Positions 23,885 to 31,354 of a DNA stretch of 42,524 bases are shown piece by piece (the first letter of the stretch is position 1; the number at the start of each line of letters is the position of its first letter). Where the stretch lies: positions 1 through 42,524 of the forward strand of contig JAFUCN010000102.1 of NCBI GenBank assembly GCA_017459665.1. Direction: 5' to 3'. This DNA comes from Methanobrevibacter sp. GTDB lineage: Archaea > Methanobacteriota > Methanobacteria > Methanobacteriales > Methanobacteriaceae. The position numbers and the translations under genes are program-made. The notes beneath the pieces are model-generated. The model made no database searches. It was not told where the DNA came from and was given only the letters and a program-made list of their open reading frames with translations.

Positions 23885-25100
23885 TAATTGAACGCGCAAG
23901 TTCAGCTCCTTTTTCAAATGCCTCTGCAAGAACATCCTCATCAGGAACAAATACTACATCCAAAGTGTCGGTTACTGTAAATCCTGCAGCTTCAAGGTCA
24001 TCCTGGAGTTTTTTGACAGCTCCTCCACCCCATCCTTTAGATGAGAAGATTAAAGCGTTTTTCTCACTGCCGGTTCCTTTGAAGTTGACGCAGTCCAACC
24101 AGTACATCATGTTACCGATTCTTGGGAAAGGCTTGTTCATCATTGTAGGAGCCCCTAAAGCTATAGCCTTAGAGTCGAGAATATCAGTTATCACGTCATC
24201 CGGACCGTCATTCTGCATGAAGTACATTACGACTTCAACGCCTTCGCTCATGATTCCTTCAGCAATCTGGAATGCGAGCTTTTCGGTTGAATGGTGCATA
24301 GTGTCATAGATAACAGTGATTTTATCTTTGCAAACACCAGATCCCCATTCGGAGTATTTTTCAACGATTGGAGCTGGATTTGTCCAGATTTGACCGTGGC
24401 ATGGTGCAATCATTTTGATGTCATTGATTAAGCCTGTATCGGTCAGTTCCTGAAGTTTCATCCTGAGCATTGGAGAGCCTAAAGTTACAAGGTTAGCATA
24501 GTACTTTTGAGCTTCCCTTAAAAGATAGTCAACAGGATAATCGCTGTCAAATCTTTCGGAATGTGCTACGTGCTGTCCGAATGCATCGTTTGAAAAGAGA
24601 ATTCCGTCTTCAGCAAGCAAGGTAAACATGCTGTCAGGCCAGTGAAGCATCGGAGCGGAAATGAATTTAAGTGTTCGCCCACCAATGTCAATCTCATCAC
24701 CGGTTTTTACCTGGTTGATTTCCAAATCTGAGAAATTATGATATTGGGATTCTAAAAATTTCGCACAGTTTGGAGATGCATAAATCTCAGCATCAGGATT
24801 GTATTTAAGAATTGTATCTTTTAGATAAGTTGAATGGTCCATTTCAGAGTGGTTTTGCACGAATACATCAATCTGGATGTCTTTTCCTTCTTTTGCAAAA
24901 GCGTCTTCAATTCTGCCGTCTAACTGATCAATCATATTTTTGTAAACATTATCAATCAATACAGTCTTTTCTTCACCGAATACCAAATAAGCATTGTATG
25001 TGGTACCTGGTATTCCATATCCGTGGAAGGTTCTGCTATTCCAGTCAATAGCACCTACCCAGTATACTCCATCTGCGATTTTACAAGCATTAGCTTTCAT
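23877..25100 (-). CDS. fprA: F420H2 oxidase (A-type flavoprotein FprA)
   Basis: A 407-residue diiron flavoprotein that reduces O2 to water with F420H2, protecting methanogens from oxygen. The metallo-beta-lactamase domain has the diiron ligands His84, Glu86, Asp88, His89 in HSEMDHS, and later His in APMLHWPDSM, Asp in FSNDAFGQH and His in APCHGQIW. The C-terminal flavodoxin domain begins near residue 258 (KITVIYDTMHHSTEKLA). Length is typical. ATG 25100 has GAGGTTATT. It is divergent from the PHP gene, with an 86-bp promoter region between. Confidence 0.95.
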   Translation of the reverse strand: MKANACKIADGVYWVGAIDWNSRTFHGYGIPGTTYNAYLVFGEEKTVLIDNVYKNMIDQLDGRIEDAFAKEGKDIQIDVFVQNHSEMDHSTYLKDTILKYNPDAEIYASPNCAKFLESQYHNFSDLEINQVKTGDEIDIGGRTLKFISAPMLHWPDSMFTLLAEDGILFSNDAFGQHVAHSERFDSDYPVDYLLREAQKYYANLVTLGSPMLRMKLQELTDTGLINDIKMIAPCHGQIWTNPAPIVEKYSEWGSGVCKDKITVIYDTMHHSTEKLAFQIAEGIMSEGVEVVMYFMQNDGPDDVITDILDSKAIALGAPTMMNKPFPRIGNMMYWLDCVNFKGTGSEKNALIFSSKGWGGGAVKKLQDDLEAAGFTVTDTLDVVFVPDEDVLAEAFEKGAELARSIKE

Positions 25101-25186
25101 TATAATAACCTCATTAATTTAAGTTATATAAATTTATATTAAATGGACTATATAAAATATTATACTTAATAATTAGGGGTTATATT

Positions 25187-25852
25187 TTGAACAAAAGAAT
25201 AGATTTACATATGCACACTTTATTCAGTGACGGAGAACTTCTGCCATCAGAACTTGCAAGAAGAGCCTTAAAGTTAAACCATGAGGCAATAGCAATCACA
25301 GACCACGTTGACTGGTCAAACGTTGATACAATTCCAGCCATTCAGGAAGCGATTGACGACATCAATACAAACTGGGACATTACCGTTGTCTTAGGTGCTG
25401 AAGTTACACACGCACCATGCGAGTCAATTGACGGGATTGCTGAGCGTGCAAAAGAGTTAGGTGCAAAAATCGTTGTTGTGCATGGTGAAACACTAAACGA
25501 ACCTGTTACACCCGGAACAAACAGGGCAGCTGTTGAATCCGAGCATGTCGATATTTTAGGACACCCTGGCTTAATAACCGTAGAGGAAGCGGAAATCGCA
25601 AAGGAAAATGATATTTATCTTGAAATTTCAGCCCGTAGTGGACACTGCCTTGGAAACGGACACGTTGCAAGCATTGCAAGAGAAGTCGGAAACAAATTAT
25701 TGGTAAATACCGATACACACTCCCCCGACAACATCATAACCTTTGAAAAAGCATATCAAATTGCTTTAGGTGCCGGTTTAAGCCATGACGAAGCAATGAA
25801 AGCCATTGTTGACAATCCTCGTGAATTATTGAAAAGCAAAGGAATATTATGA
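25187..25852 (+). CDS. PHP-domain phosphatase (histidinol-phosphatase-like)
   Basis: A 221-residue PHP-family hydrolase. Metal ligands are His8 and His10 (DLHMHT), Asp15, His40 (ITDHVDW), the VVHGET segment, ILGHPG, and the final TDTHSPD. The start is TTG at 25187, preceded by GGGGTTAT; the only nearby ATG (codon 9) would remove the first metal-binding His, so TTG is required. The family includes histidinol phosphatases and polymerase-associated PHP domains; a phosphatase role is likely but the substrate is not shown. The stop overlaps the next gene by 4 bp. Confidence 0.85.
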   Translation: MNKRIDLHMHTLFSDGELLPSELARRALKLNHEAIAITDHVDWSNVDTIPAIQEAIDDINTNWDITVVLGAEVTHAPCESIDGIAERAKELGAKIVVVHGETLNEPVTPGTNRAAVESEHVDILGHPGLITVEEAEIAKENDIYLEISARSGHCLGNGHVASIAREVGNKLLVNTDTHSPDNIITFEKAYQIALGAGLSHDEAMKAIVDNPRELLKSKGIL

Positions 25853-26313
25853 AAGCATCCAAACTATTAAAGATAATTAGGCAAAATCTGAAGGATTATC
25901 CTATCGAGTACTTGAGAAATAAGGTTACCGATGAGAGATACAAGGATCCCCTTACCAAAAAGCTTGCAAAATATAACTCCGACGTGTATGATGAAATATA
26001 CAGCATTGAAATTGAAAACGATTTTGAAATCAAGGATAATGTTATAAAAAACATTCAAAGCGATATCGGATTTTATTTCGACAGATACGCACCGGGCGAT
26101 GATGAAACCCGTGAATTTACAAAAAATATTAGCCTTTACTTGGCTTTGATTGCCAAAAAGCCTTTGCATCCTTTCAGTGAAGATAAAAAAGATGAAGTAT
26201 ATTATTTTAACGGTGATTTTTATTGCAAAGGACGTATAAAATACATCCATGACAAAAAATCACTTTGCAGATACTGTGTCTGCAAAAATGTGGGATTCAG
26301 CGGATTATTTTAA
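25849..26313 (+). CDS. DUF2115 (UPF0305) family protein
   Basis: A 154-residue protein with the C-terminal cysteine pattern [10 protein letters not shown] ... [10 protein letters not shown] typical of DUF2115, a methanogen-specific family of unknown function that may bind metal. It overlaps the PHP gene by 4 bp (ATGA), so the two are coupled. The N-terminus is charged and helical. The reading frame is well supported; the role is unknown. Confidence 0.82.
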   Translation: MKASKLLKIIRQNLKDYPIEYLRNKVTDERYKDPLTKKLAKYNSDVYDEIYSIEIENDFEIKDNVIKNIQSDIGFYFDRYAPGDDETREFTKNISLYLALIAKKPLHPFSEDKKDEVYYFNGDFYCKGRIKYIHDKKSLCRYCVCKNVGFSGLF

Positions 26314-26374
26314 TTGTATGATGAAAATTTTAACAGATTAATACAAATTTAACTCTGCAGAAGCCATAAACCCA

Positions 26375-26890
26375 CTATAAAATATTTGTAATTTCCTTAA
26401 TCAAATCATCATGTTCATGACTATTTTCATAAATATTCAAATAAAAGAATTCCTCTTGTTTATATAACGTTAGATTATAATCACTTAAAACATTGTTATA
26501 ATCATTTATTCTTCCTTTTTTCATCAAATCTATTTTAGTTGTTAGAGTATTATAAAATGAAGAAATTAAATCTTTAATAAATGAAGAAAATAAGATATAT
26601 CTTCTAATATCCCCCACAACATACTCAACCATATTCTGTAAAGACAAACAAGCAAGGTATTCTTCTTGAAACTCTTTTAGAACTTCTAATCTACCCACTA
26701 ATTCATCAGTTAAATTAACAATACTATCTAATTTTTCTAAAAATTCTTTATTATTGGAATACTTTTCAACAATAGTTTGTAGAGAGTTTTATTTTTTTAA
26801 GGACATATTAATGAATCTTTCAACACTACCCAAAAGTTCTTTCAGATTTCTTACAATACTAACCACATCAATTATTTGTTTATCTTCCAT
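26375..26890 (-). pseudogene. Paralogue of the next gene, broken by an in-frame stop
   Basis: Reading from ATG 26890 gives 33 codons (MEDKQIIDVVSIVRNLK...), then TAA at 26789-26791, then an open frame in the same phase to 26375. The whole, 171 codons long, matches the neighbouring 165-aa protein in length and in its end: QEEFFYLNIYENSHEHD against QKEIFYLEIFHYSGEYE. The TAA lies in an A-rich run (AAAAAAATAAAA), so one base change explains it. The second half could still be made from a GTG at 26698 (107 aa), but this is more likely a decaying copy. It is 66 bp downstream of its paralogue, probably on the same transcript. Function unknown. Confidence 0.65.
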
Positions 26891-26956
26891 ATGAACATAC
26901 CTTTTAACTCTTAAATAAAGGAATATTCTGTATTTAATTATTTATTTACCATATAC

Positions 26957-27454
26957 TTAATGAAAATTGAATAAATTATTTATTTTTAAAATGCCCTTTT
27001 CATATTCTCCAGAATAATGAAATATTTCTAAATAAAATATCTCTTTTTGATTTTCTAAAAATGTTGAAAAAGCATTATAATAATTGACATATTCATTATC
27101 AGATTGCAGTTTTTTATTTATTAACTCAAAGAAGTTTAAAAGCAGATTATCTACAAAAGATATATTTTTTAAGAATAATTTCAGATTATCCAATAAATAG
27201 ACAATCATTATTTTAATACTTAAAAAATCGGAAAATTCATCTTTTAAACTTTCTATTGGTGCCAAAATTTCTGTTATTTCATCCATTGAATTTCTAATTG
27301 TTTTTAAATCCATCAAAAAAATTTCATCATGAGCATATAATTTTACAACATCATCTATAGACATGTCTTTTTGAGGTTTGATATTTTCAAAAACGTTTTG
27401 TATTCTCTCGTATATAGTGTTTAATGCATAGAAATTTTCTAAATTAACATACAT
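26957..27454 (-). CDS. Hypothetical helical protein (paralogue of 26375-26890)
   Basis: A 165-residue protein of unknown family. It is almost entirely predicted helix, with many Ile, Leu, Asn, Glu and Lys and no cysteines except none seen; no signal peptide. Sections such as IESLKDEFSDFLSIKIMIVYLLDNLKL look like a coiled-coil or helical bundle. It has an adjacent broken paralogue. The upstream region carries a perfect 8-bp inverted repeat near the start codon and the 20-bp element shared with the micro-gene cluster. No clear ribosome binding site precedes ATG 27454. AT-rich codon use and duplication point to an accessory gene. Confidence 0.65.
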   Translation of the reverse strand: MYVNLENFYALNTIYERIQNVFENIKPQKDMSIDDVVKLYAHDEIFLMDLKTIRNSMDEITEILAPIESLKDEFSDFLSIKIMIVYLLDNLKLFLKNISFVDNLLLNFFELINKKLQSDNEYVNYYNAFSTFLENQKEIFYLEIFHYSGEYEKGILKINNLFNFH

Positions 27455-27462
27455 TTTATCCC

Positions 27463-27484
27463 AAACAATGGTTTTTCATTGTTT
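27463..27484 (-). promoter_or_regulatory. Inverted repeat in the leader of the 165-aa gene
   Basis: AAACAATG and CATTGTTT form a perfect 8-bp inverted repeat around a 6-nt loop, 9 bp upstream of the ATG at 27454. It could be an operator or an RNA hairpin that covers the ribosome binding region. Confidence 0.4.
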
Positions 27485-27503
27485 AAAAGGTATTTTCTTC
27501 ATT

Positions 27504-27555
27504 ATTTAAGTAGTTTTTGCTTTAATATTACGAGTTCAGACAACTTTTTCTTTAA
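27504..27555 (-). promoter_or_regulatory. Second copy of the shared upstream elements
   Basis: TCAGACAACTTTTTCTTTAA at 27536-27555 is identical to 14342-14361 except at one position, and ATTTAAGTAGTTT at 27504-27516 matches 14301-14313 with one mismatch. The first lies 82 bp upstream of ATG 27454, against 79 bp in the other case. On the minus strand ACTTAAAT may act as a TATA-like box. Confidence 0.45.
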
Positions 27556-27567
27556 ATTAAAAATAAA

Positions 27568-28239
27568 TTATCTTAAAACTTTATATGTTAAAATCAGGTC
27601 TTTTCCAAGAGGATATGAATCAACCAACTCCAGACGAACCGCTTCATCCATAGTGTCAAAGCCCTCTCCATCAAAGAAAGTCTTTGCATTTGCTCCTCCA
27701 ACAACCATAGGCGCAACACAGATTCTTATCTCATCAATCAAACCTGCCTTAATCATTGAAAAGTTGAGAGTAGCTCCACCTTCAAGCATTAACTTTTCAA
27801 TACCTTCTTCATGCAGATAGCTCATCAGTGCAACAAGATCCACCCGTTTGTCGCCTGAAAAGAAGAATTTTACTCCCCGTTTTTTGAATGTTTCGTATCT
27901 GTCTGAAACCTTGAAATCATATTTGTATTCGTTTGCACCGGCAATAATGGTTTTTGCGTCTTTATTTGTTATTCTTGCTGCAAGAGGTGTTCTGCATTTG
28001 CTGTCAACCACCACACGCACAGGATTGTCATCCGGGTTTGCATCAATCTTGTGGACAGTAAGTCTTGGATCGTCTGCCATTACTGTCCCGATTCCAACCA
28101 TTATCGCATCACAGTCCTTTCTTATTTCATGAACTCTTTTCAAGTCCTCTTCACCTGAGATGTTTGAGCTTCCGGTTGCTGTTGCAATCTTTCCATCCAA
28201 TGTCATTGCCGCATTCAATATTACATATGGCCTCATCAT
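27568..28239 (-). CDS. 2,5-diamino-6-ribosylaminopyrimidinone 5'-phosphate reductase
   Basis: A 223-residue RibD C-terminal-type reductase of archaeal riboflavin and F420 synthesis (arfC in Methanocaldococcus): it reduces the ribose of the pyrimidinone phosphate with NAD(P)H before deamination. Motifs: VILNAAMTLDGKIAT at the N-terminus, DAIMVGIGTVMADDPRLTV, RVVVDSKCRTP, and LEGGATLNFSMI near the C-terminus. Length fits a stand-alone reductase. There are two adjacent ATG codons (28239 and 28236) right after AGGTGAT; the second gives better spacing. It lies 5 bp downstream of the GT4 transferase gene. Confidence 0.92.
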   Translation of the reverse strand: MMRPYVILNAAMTLDGKIATATGSSNISGEEDLKRVHEIRKDCDAIMVGIGTVMADDPRLTVHKIDANPDDNPVRVVVDSKCRTPLAARITNKDAKTIIAGANEYKYDFKVSDRYETFKKRGVKFFFSGDKRVDLVALMSYLHEEGIEKLMLEGGATLNFSMIKAGLIDEIRICVAPMVVGGANAKTFFDGEGFDTMDEAVRLELVDSYPLGKDLILTYKVLR

Positions 28240-28244
28240 ATCAC

Positions 28245-29258
28245 CTAAATATGGTAGAACATTTCTTTAATATGTAGGAAATTCATCAGTGTCTGGTTTT
28301 CAAGCATTCCAGGCATAATCAATGCTACAACAATACCCAATATGCCGAAGACTATTCCAATTGCCCAGATTATTTTTACTGCATCCTTTTCTGCAATAGG
28401 TCTTCTTAAAACCAGCCTGATTAATGATTTGAATCCCTGCTCTGGCCTTACTAGTTTTCCTTCATCATTCAGTTGTGTAGGCTTGAACTGCTGGCGTTCC
28501 ATTACTCCGGCTGAGAAGAATTTCAATGCAGCATCGATAATATTCGGCATTAAAACTATAAGTGCAATGAGCTTTACACGCCCGATAAATGCGATTGACA
28601 CAATTGCCGCACCAATGATTAATGTACCGGTGTCACCTGGGAAAATCTTTGCAGGGTATCTGTTGAAGTATAAAAATGCAATTAGTGCCCCCAACATACT
28701 CATGGATATGATTGTAACATCATATTTTCCAAGGATGATGCATGATATTGTAAGAGAAGTCATGGAAATGACACCCAAACCTGATTCTATACCGTTTAAA
28801 CCTGCAAGCATGTTGGTTAAATTGGATCCGATTGAAAGTGCAATAGGGATAGTAATTAAATATAAAAGTCCAACATTAGGCGGTGCCGCCCAAATCAGTG
28901 GAAGACCTGCCAAAAACAACAGGAAGAATTTCTCTTTTGAAGACAAGACAAGCAAATCATCAGCAATTCCAATAATACCTACAAGAAGAATCACAACTAA
29001 GACTACAACCAATGGAAATGCCAGGATGTCATGCATGTATATTCCGGAAAACATTCCAATGATAAATCCAAAAAGTATTCCGAAACCGCCCATTTCGGCA
29101 ACGACGGGTTTCCATGATTTATGAATATCCTTTCCGACAATGTCTGCAGCTTCCAGTTTTCTTATAATCCTTGGCATTGTCAATCTTGTAATAAAAAAGG
29201 ACAACAGCCCACAGATTATTGCAATAGCATATAATGGCAGTTGGGGTAGAATCATCAT
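28245..29258 (-). CDS. MraY/WecA-like phosphoglycosyl transferase
   Basis: A 337-residue polytopic membrane protein with about ten hydrophobic segments. It belongs to the polyprenyl-phosphate N-acetylhexosamine-1-phosphate transferase superfamily (glycosyltransferase family 4): MGGFGILFGFIIG after the first helices, GIADDLLVL with paired Asp, NMLAGLNGIESGLG, and FPGDTGTLIIGA. It transfers a sugar-1-phosphate from a UDP-sugar to a lipid carrier, starting either pseudomurein or N-glycan (AglH-like) assembly in the membrane; the sequence does not decide. Two adjacent ATG starts exist (29258, 29255). It is followed by the riboflavin-pathway reductase. Confidence 0.88.
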   Translation of the reverse strand: MMILPQLPLYAIAIICGLLSFFITRLTMPRIIRKLEAADIVGKDIHKSWKPVVAEMGGFGILFGFIIGMFSGIYMHDILAFPLVVVLVVILLVGIIGIADDLLVLSSKEKFFLLFLAGLPLIWAAPPNVGLLYLITIPIALSIGSNLTNMLAGLNGIESGLGVISMTSLTISCIILGKYDVTIISMSMLGALIAFLYFNRYPAKIFPGDTGTLIIGAAIVSIAFIGRVKLIALIVLMPNIIDAALKFFSAGVMERQQFKPTQLNDEGKLVRPEQGFKSLIRLVLRRPIAEKDAVKIIWAIGIVFGILGIVVALIMPGMLENQTLMNFLHIKEMFYHI

Positions 29259-29294
29259 GAATAATTATTTAGCATTCATTATTAAAATAAGTAA

Positions 29295-29759
29295 TTATTT
29301 TTTGTTTAGGATATAATAGACACTTCTAAGTGGAATATCCAATTTTTCAGCAATTTCTTTAGGCTTTAGGCCATCACGTTTAAGCTGTTTAATTTCTTTG
29401 TGATTATATTTTCTTTTTCTGTTGTCAAATTTGGCATTGGCTTTTCTAAGCAGGTAATAAACCCTATTTAGAGATATTTCTAGTTTCTGAGAAATCTGCT
29501 TTGGTGTTAGACCCTCATTTGATAACTTCAAAACGTAAAATTCGATTCCGTTGCTTTTAGATTTTGCTCCCCAATTGTATTGTCTTTTAACATTGATGTC
29601 AAGCTGCTTTAAGGCGTTGATATAGGTATTTGAAGTTCTGTTATAGACGCTTGGAGAGCATGTGATCTCTTCAAGATTCGGATATTTGTCAATCAGCTCC
29701 ACAATCATTGAAGAGGTTAAAGTCTTTGTTATATGAATCGTTGTAGTATCTTCATCCAT
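29295..29759 (-). CDS. DUF1699-like regulator with two helix-turn-helix repeats
   Basis: A 154-residue protein. The N-terminal ~75 residues (LIDKYPNLEEITCSPSVYNRTS... QLDINVK) resemble DUF1699, a methanogen family. The C-terminal half has two similar helix-turn-helix units, SNEGLTPKQISQKLEISLNR and KRDGLKPKEIAEKLDIPLRS, each ending in VYYLL/VYYIL. It is probably a DNA-binding regulator. It begins 7 bp downstream of the DUF530-type gene and could be co-transcribed with it and metG. The family call for the first half is tentative. Confidence 0.68.
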   Translation of the reverse strand: MDEDTTTIHITKTLTSSMIVELIDKYPNLEEITCSPSVYNRTSNTYINALKQLDINVKRQYNWGAKSKSNGIEFYVLKLSNEGLTPKQISQKLEISLNRVYYLLRKANAKFDNRKRKYNHKEIKQLKRDGLKPKEIAEKLDIPLRSVYYILNKK

Positions 29760-29766
29760 ATAATCA

Positions 29767-31344
29767 CTACTTCTTAATCAAATCAAGGAATTTCTTGGAT
29801 TTGTCACTTTTCGGATTTTTGATTTGGTCTATGTTTTTGAGTTCCTTTTTAACTCTTGACTCGTTGATACTGAACACATTGCTTATTTCACTAAGTTCAA
29901 CGTTTGAATTTGAGTGTATCAAAGCTGCACCCAGTGCAACATGGTTGAATTTGATATTGGAACTTTTTATCTGCTTTTCAAACTTGAATTTCTCATATAA
30001 TAACAAGTCCATTTCAGGAACCGGCATTATCTTGATGTCTGTATAATCGTTTAAAGTTTCGATTACACTGGTGTAGGTTGTCTGGAACACTTTTCTCTGT
30101 TCACGGTCAAGTTCCACCCGGATGTAGGGAAACGGCCCGTTGTCGATTTTTCTTGAGTTGTTTGAAGTTGTCAGATAATATTTGAACATGTCCCATAGGA
30201 TTAAAGTAGGTGCAATGTTTTTTAGGGTGTTGTTGTAGATGTTGTCTCTGACTTTCAAATCCCTTCTTAAAGACCTTGTCATGTTTCCGAACTTGTCAAA
30301 GTAGCCCAATTTCTTGAAGGTTTCTTCAATCTGTGCTTTTCTCCATGCCTCAATTGCATCAAGATCATATCTGTCAATGAAATCAGGTGTCTGATTTTTA
30401 TACTCTTCCAATACTTCATAGTACTTGTTCAGTCGTTTAAAGTCCGTGAGTCTTCGCTTTAAGATATCGTCCTTAATATCTTCAATTATTTCATGTGCAT
30501 ATTTAACGTAAGCTATCGCAAGGGCGGTTCTTGCATGCTTGTCATCGATGATGGCCGGTTTTGTCCTGTGGAATCTCAATGCTTCGATTCTGACATTCTT
30601 TCCATATCTTCTTCTGACTTCCTCTTCATAGTTTGATACATATTCAGAATCCAGAGTGATGTTTTTTCTAATCAGACGATTGTTCTTATCCCTGAAACGG
30701 ATAACAAGAGCGATTGTTTTTACAACACCTTTTCTTTCCTGTTTCAGGATGTTCAATACCTGTTTTAAGGCTTCCCTTCCGTATCCTGAAAGTTCGCTTC
30801 TTAAAACCATATAGTTTCCGGACAGTGGCAGATGAGGAATGATTCCTATCCTGTGTGTGGATTCCCTTTTGATTTTAAAGGCGAATCCTTCATTTCCGCA
30901 GCTGCATTTGCCGTTCATCTGCATGTATTCATCCATGGAGTATTTCTTATAGCATGATCCGCACTTTACATAACCGAACTGTTCAAGGTTTCCGATTGCA
31001 ATTTTGTGTGAATCAATAGCTGATTTTACCCTATCGAGAATATTCTTTTTGGCATTGGCCTTCATTCTGAATATCTGATTGTGGCGACTGTTTTCACCAA
31101 TCTCATCCATTGTAACTTCAGCCAATGTCTTGGTTCCGTATTTGTTTAAGGATGTAAAAGGAGTGGTGTATCCCTGTGCATCCATGTCATCTTTTAAATC
31201 CTGCAAATGGTTTAATCTGACAACTAGCTTAAAGTAAAGGCTTTTGAAATTTTCAAATTCCTCAATGCCTTCAAGACTGATTGGGTCATTTGAAATTTCT
31301 TTTAAGTAGCTCTCGGCTTTGTTTACCAGGACAGATTCTTGCAT
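29767..31344 (-). CDS. DUF530-type methanogen protein with zinc-ribbon
   Basis: A 525-residue soluble protein I place, by recall, in the methanogen family DUF530; function is unknown. It has a small zinc-ribbon-like cysteine set, CGSCYKKYSMDEY then CSCG, near residues 155-180. The rest is mostly charged helix, ending in a basic tail with a helix-turn-helix-like section (LSEISNVFSINESRVKKELK). It starts 10 bp after the metG stop codon and is probably in the metG operon, which suggests an RNA- or translation-related role, but that is only context. Confidence 0.65.
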   Translation of the reverse strand: MQESVLVNKAESYLKEISNDPISLEGIEEFENFKSLYFKLVVRLNHLQDLKDDMDAQGYTTPFTSLNKYGTKTLAEVTMDEIGENSRHNQIFRMKANAKKNILDRVKSAIDSHKIAIGNLEQFGYVKCGSCYKKYSMDEYMQMNGKCSCGNEGFAFKIKRESTHRIGIIPHLPLSGNYMVLRSELSGYGREALKQVLNILKQERKGVVKTIALVIRFRDKNNRLIRKNITLDSEYVSNYEEEVRRRYGKNVRIEALRFHRTKPAIIDDKHARTALAIAYVKYAHEIIEDIKDDILKRRLTDFKRLNKYYEVLEEYKNQTPDFIDRYDLDAIEAWRKAQIEETFKKLGYFDKFGNMTRSLRRDLKVRDNIYNNTLKNIAPTLILWDMFKYYLTTSNNSRKIDNGPFPYIRVELDREQRKVFQTTYTSVIETLNDYTDIKIMPVPEMDLLLYEKFKFEKQIKSSNIKFNHVALGAALIHSNSNVELSEISNVFSINESRVKKELKNIDQIKNPKSDKSKKFLDLIKK

Positions 31345-31354
31345 TTTAATCTAT

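Noticed and set aside
26375..26698. Stand-alone 107-aa gene starting at GTG 26698
   Set aside because: The same frame continues upstream through one TAA to an ATG at 26890, and the full length matches the adjacent paralogue. A broken gene explains it better.
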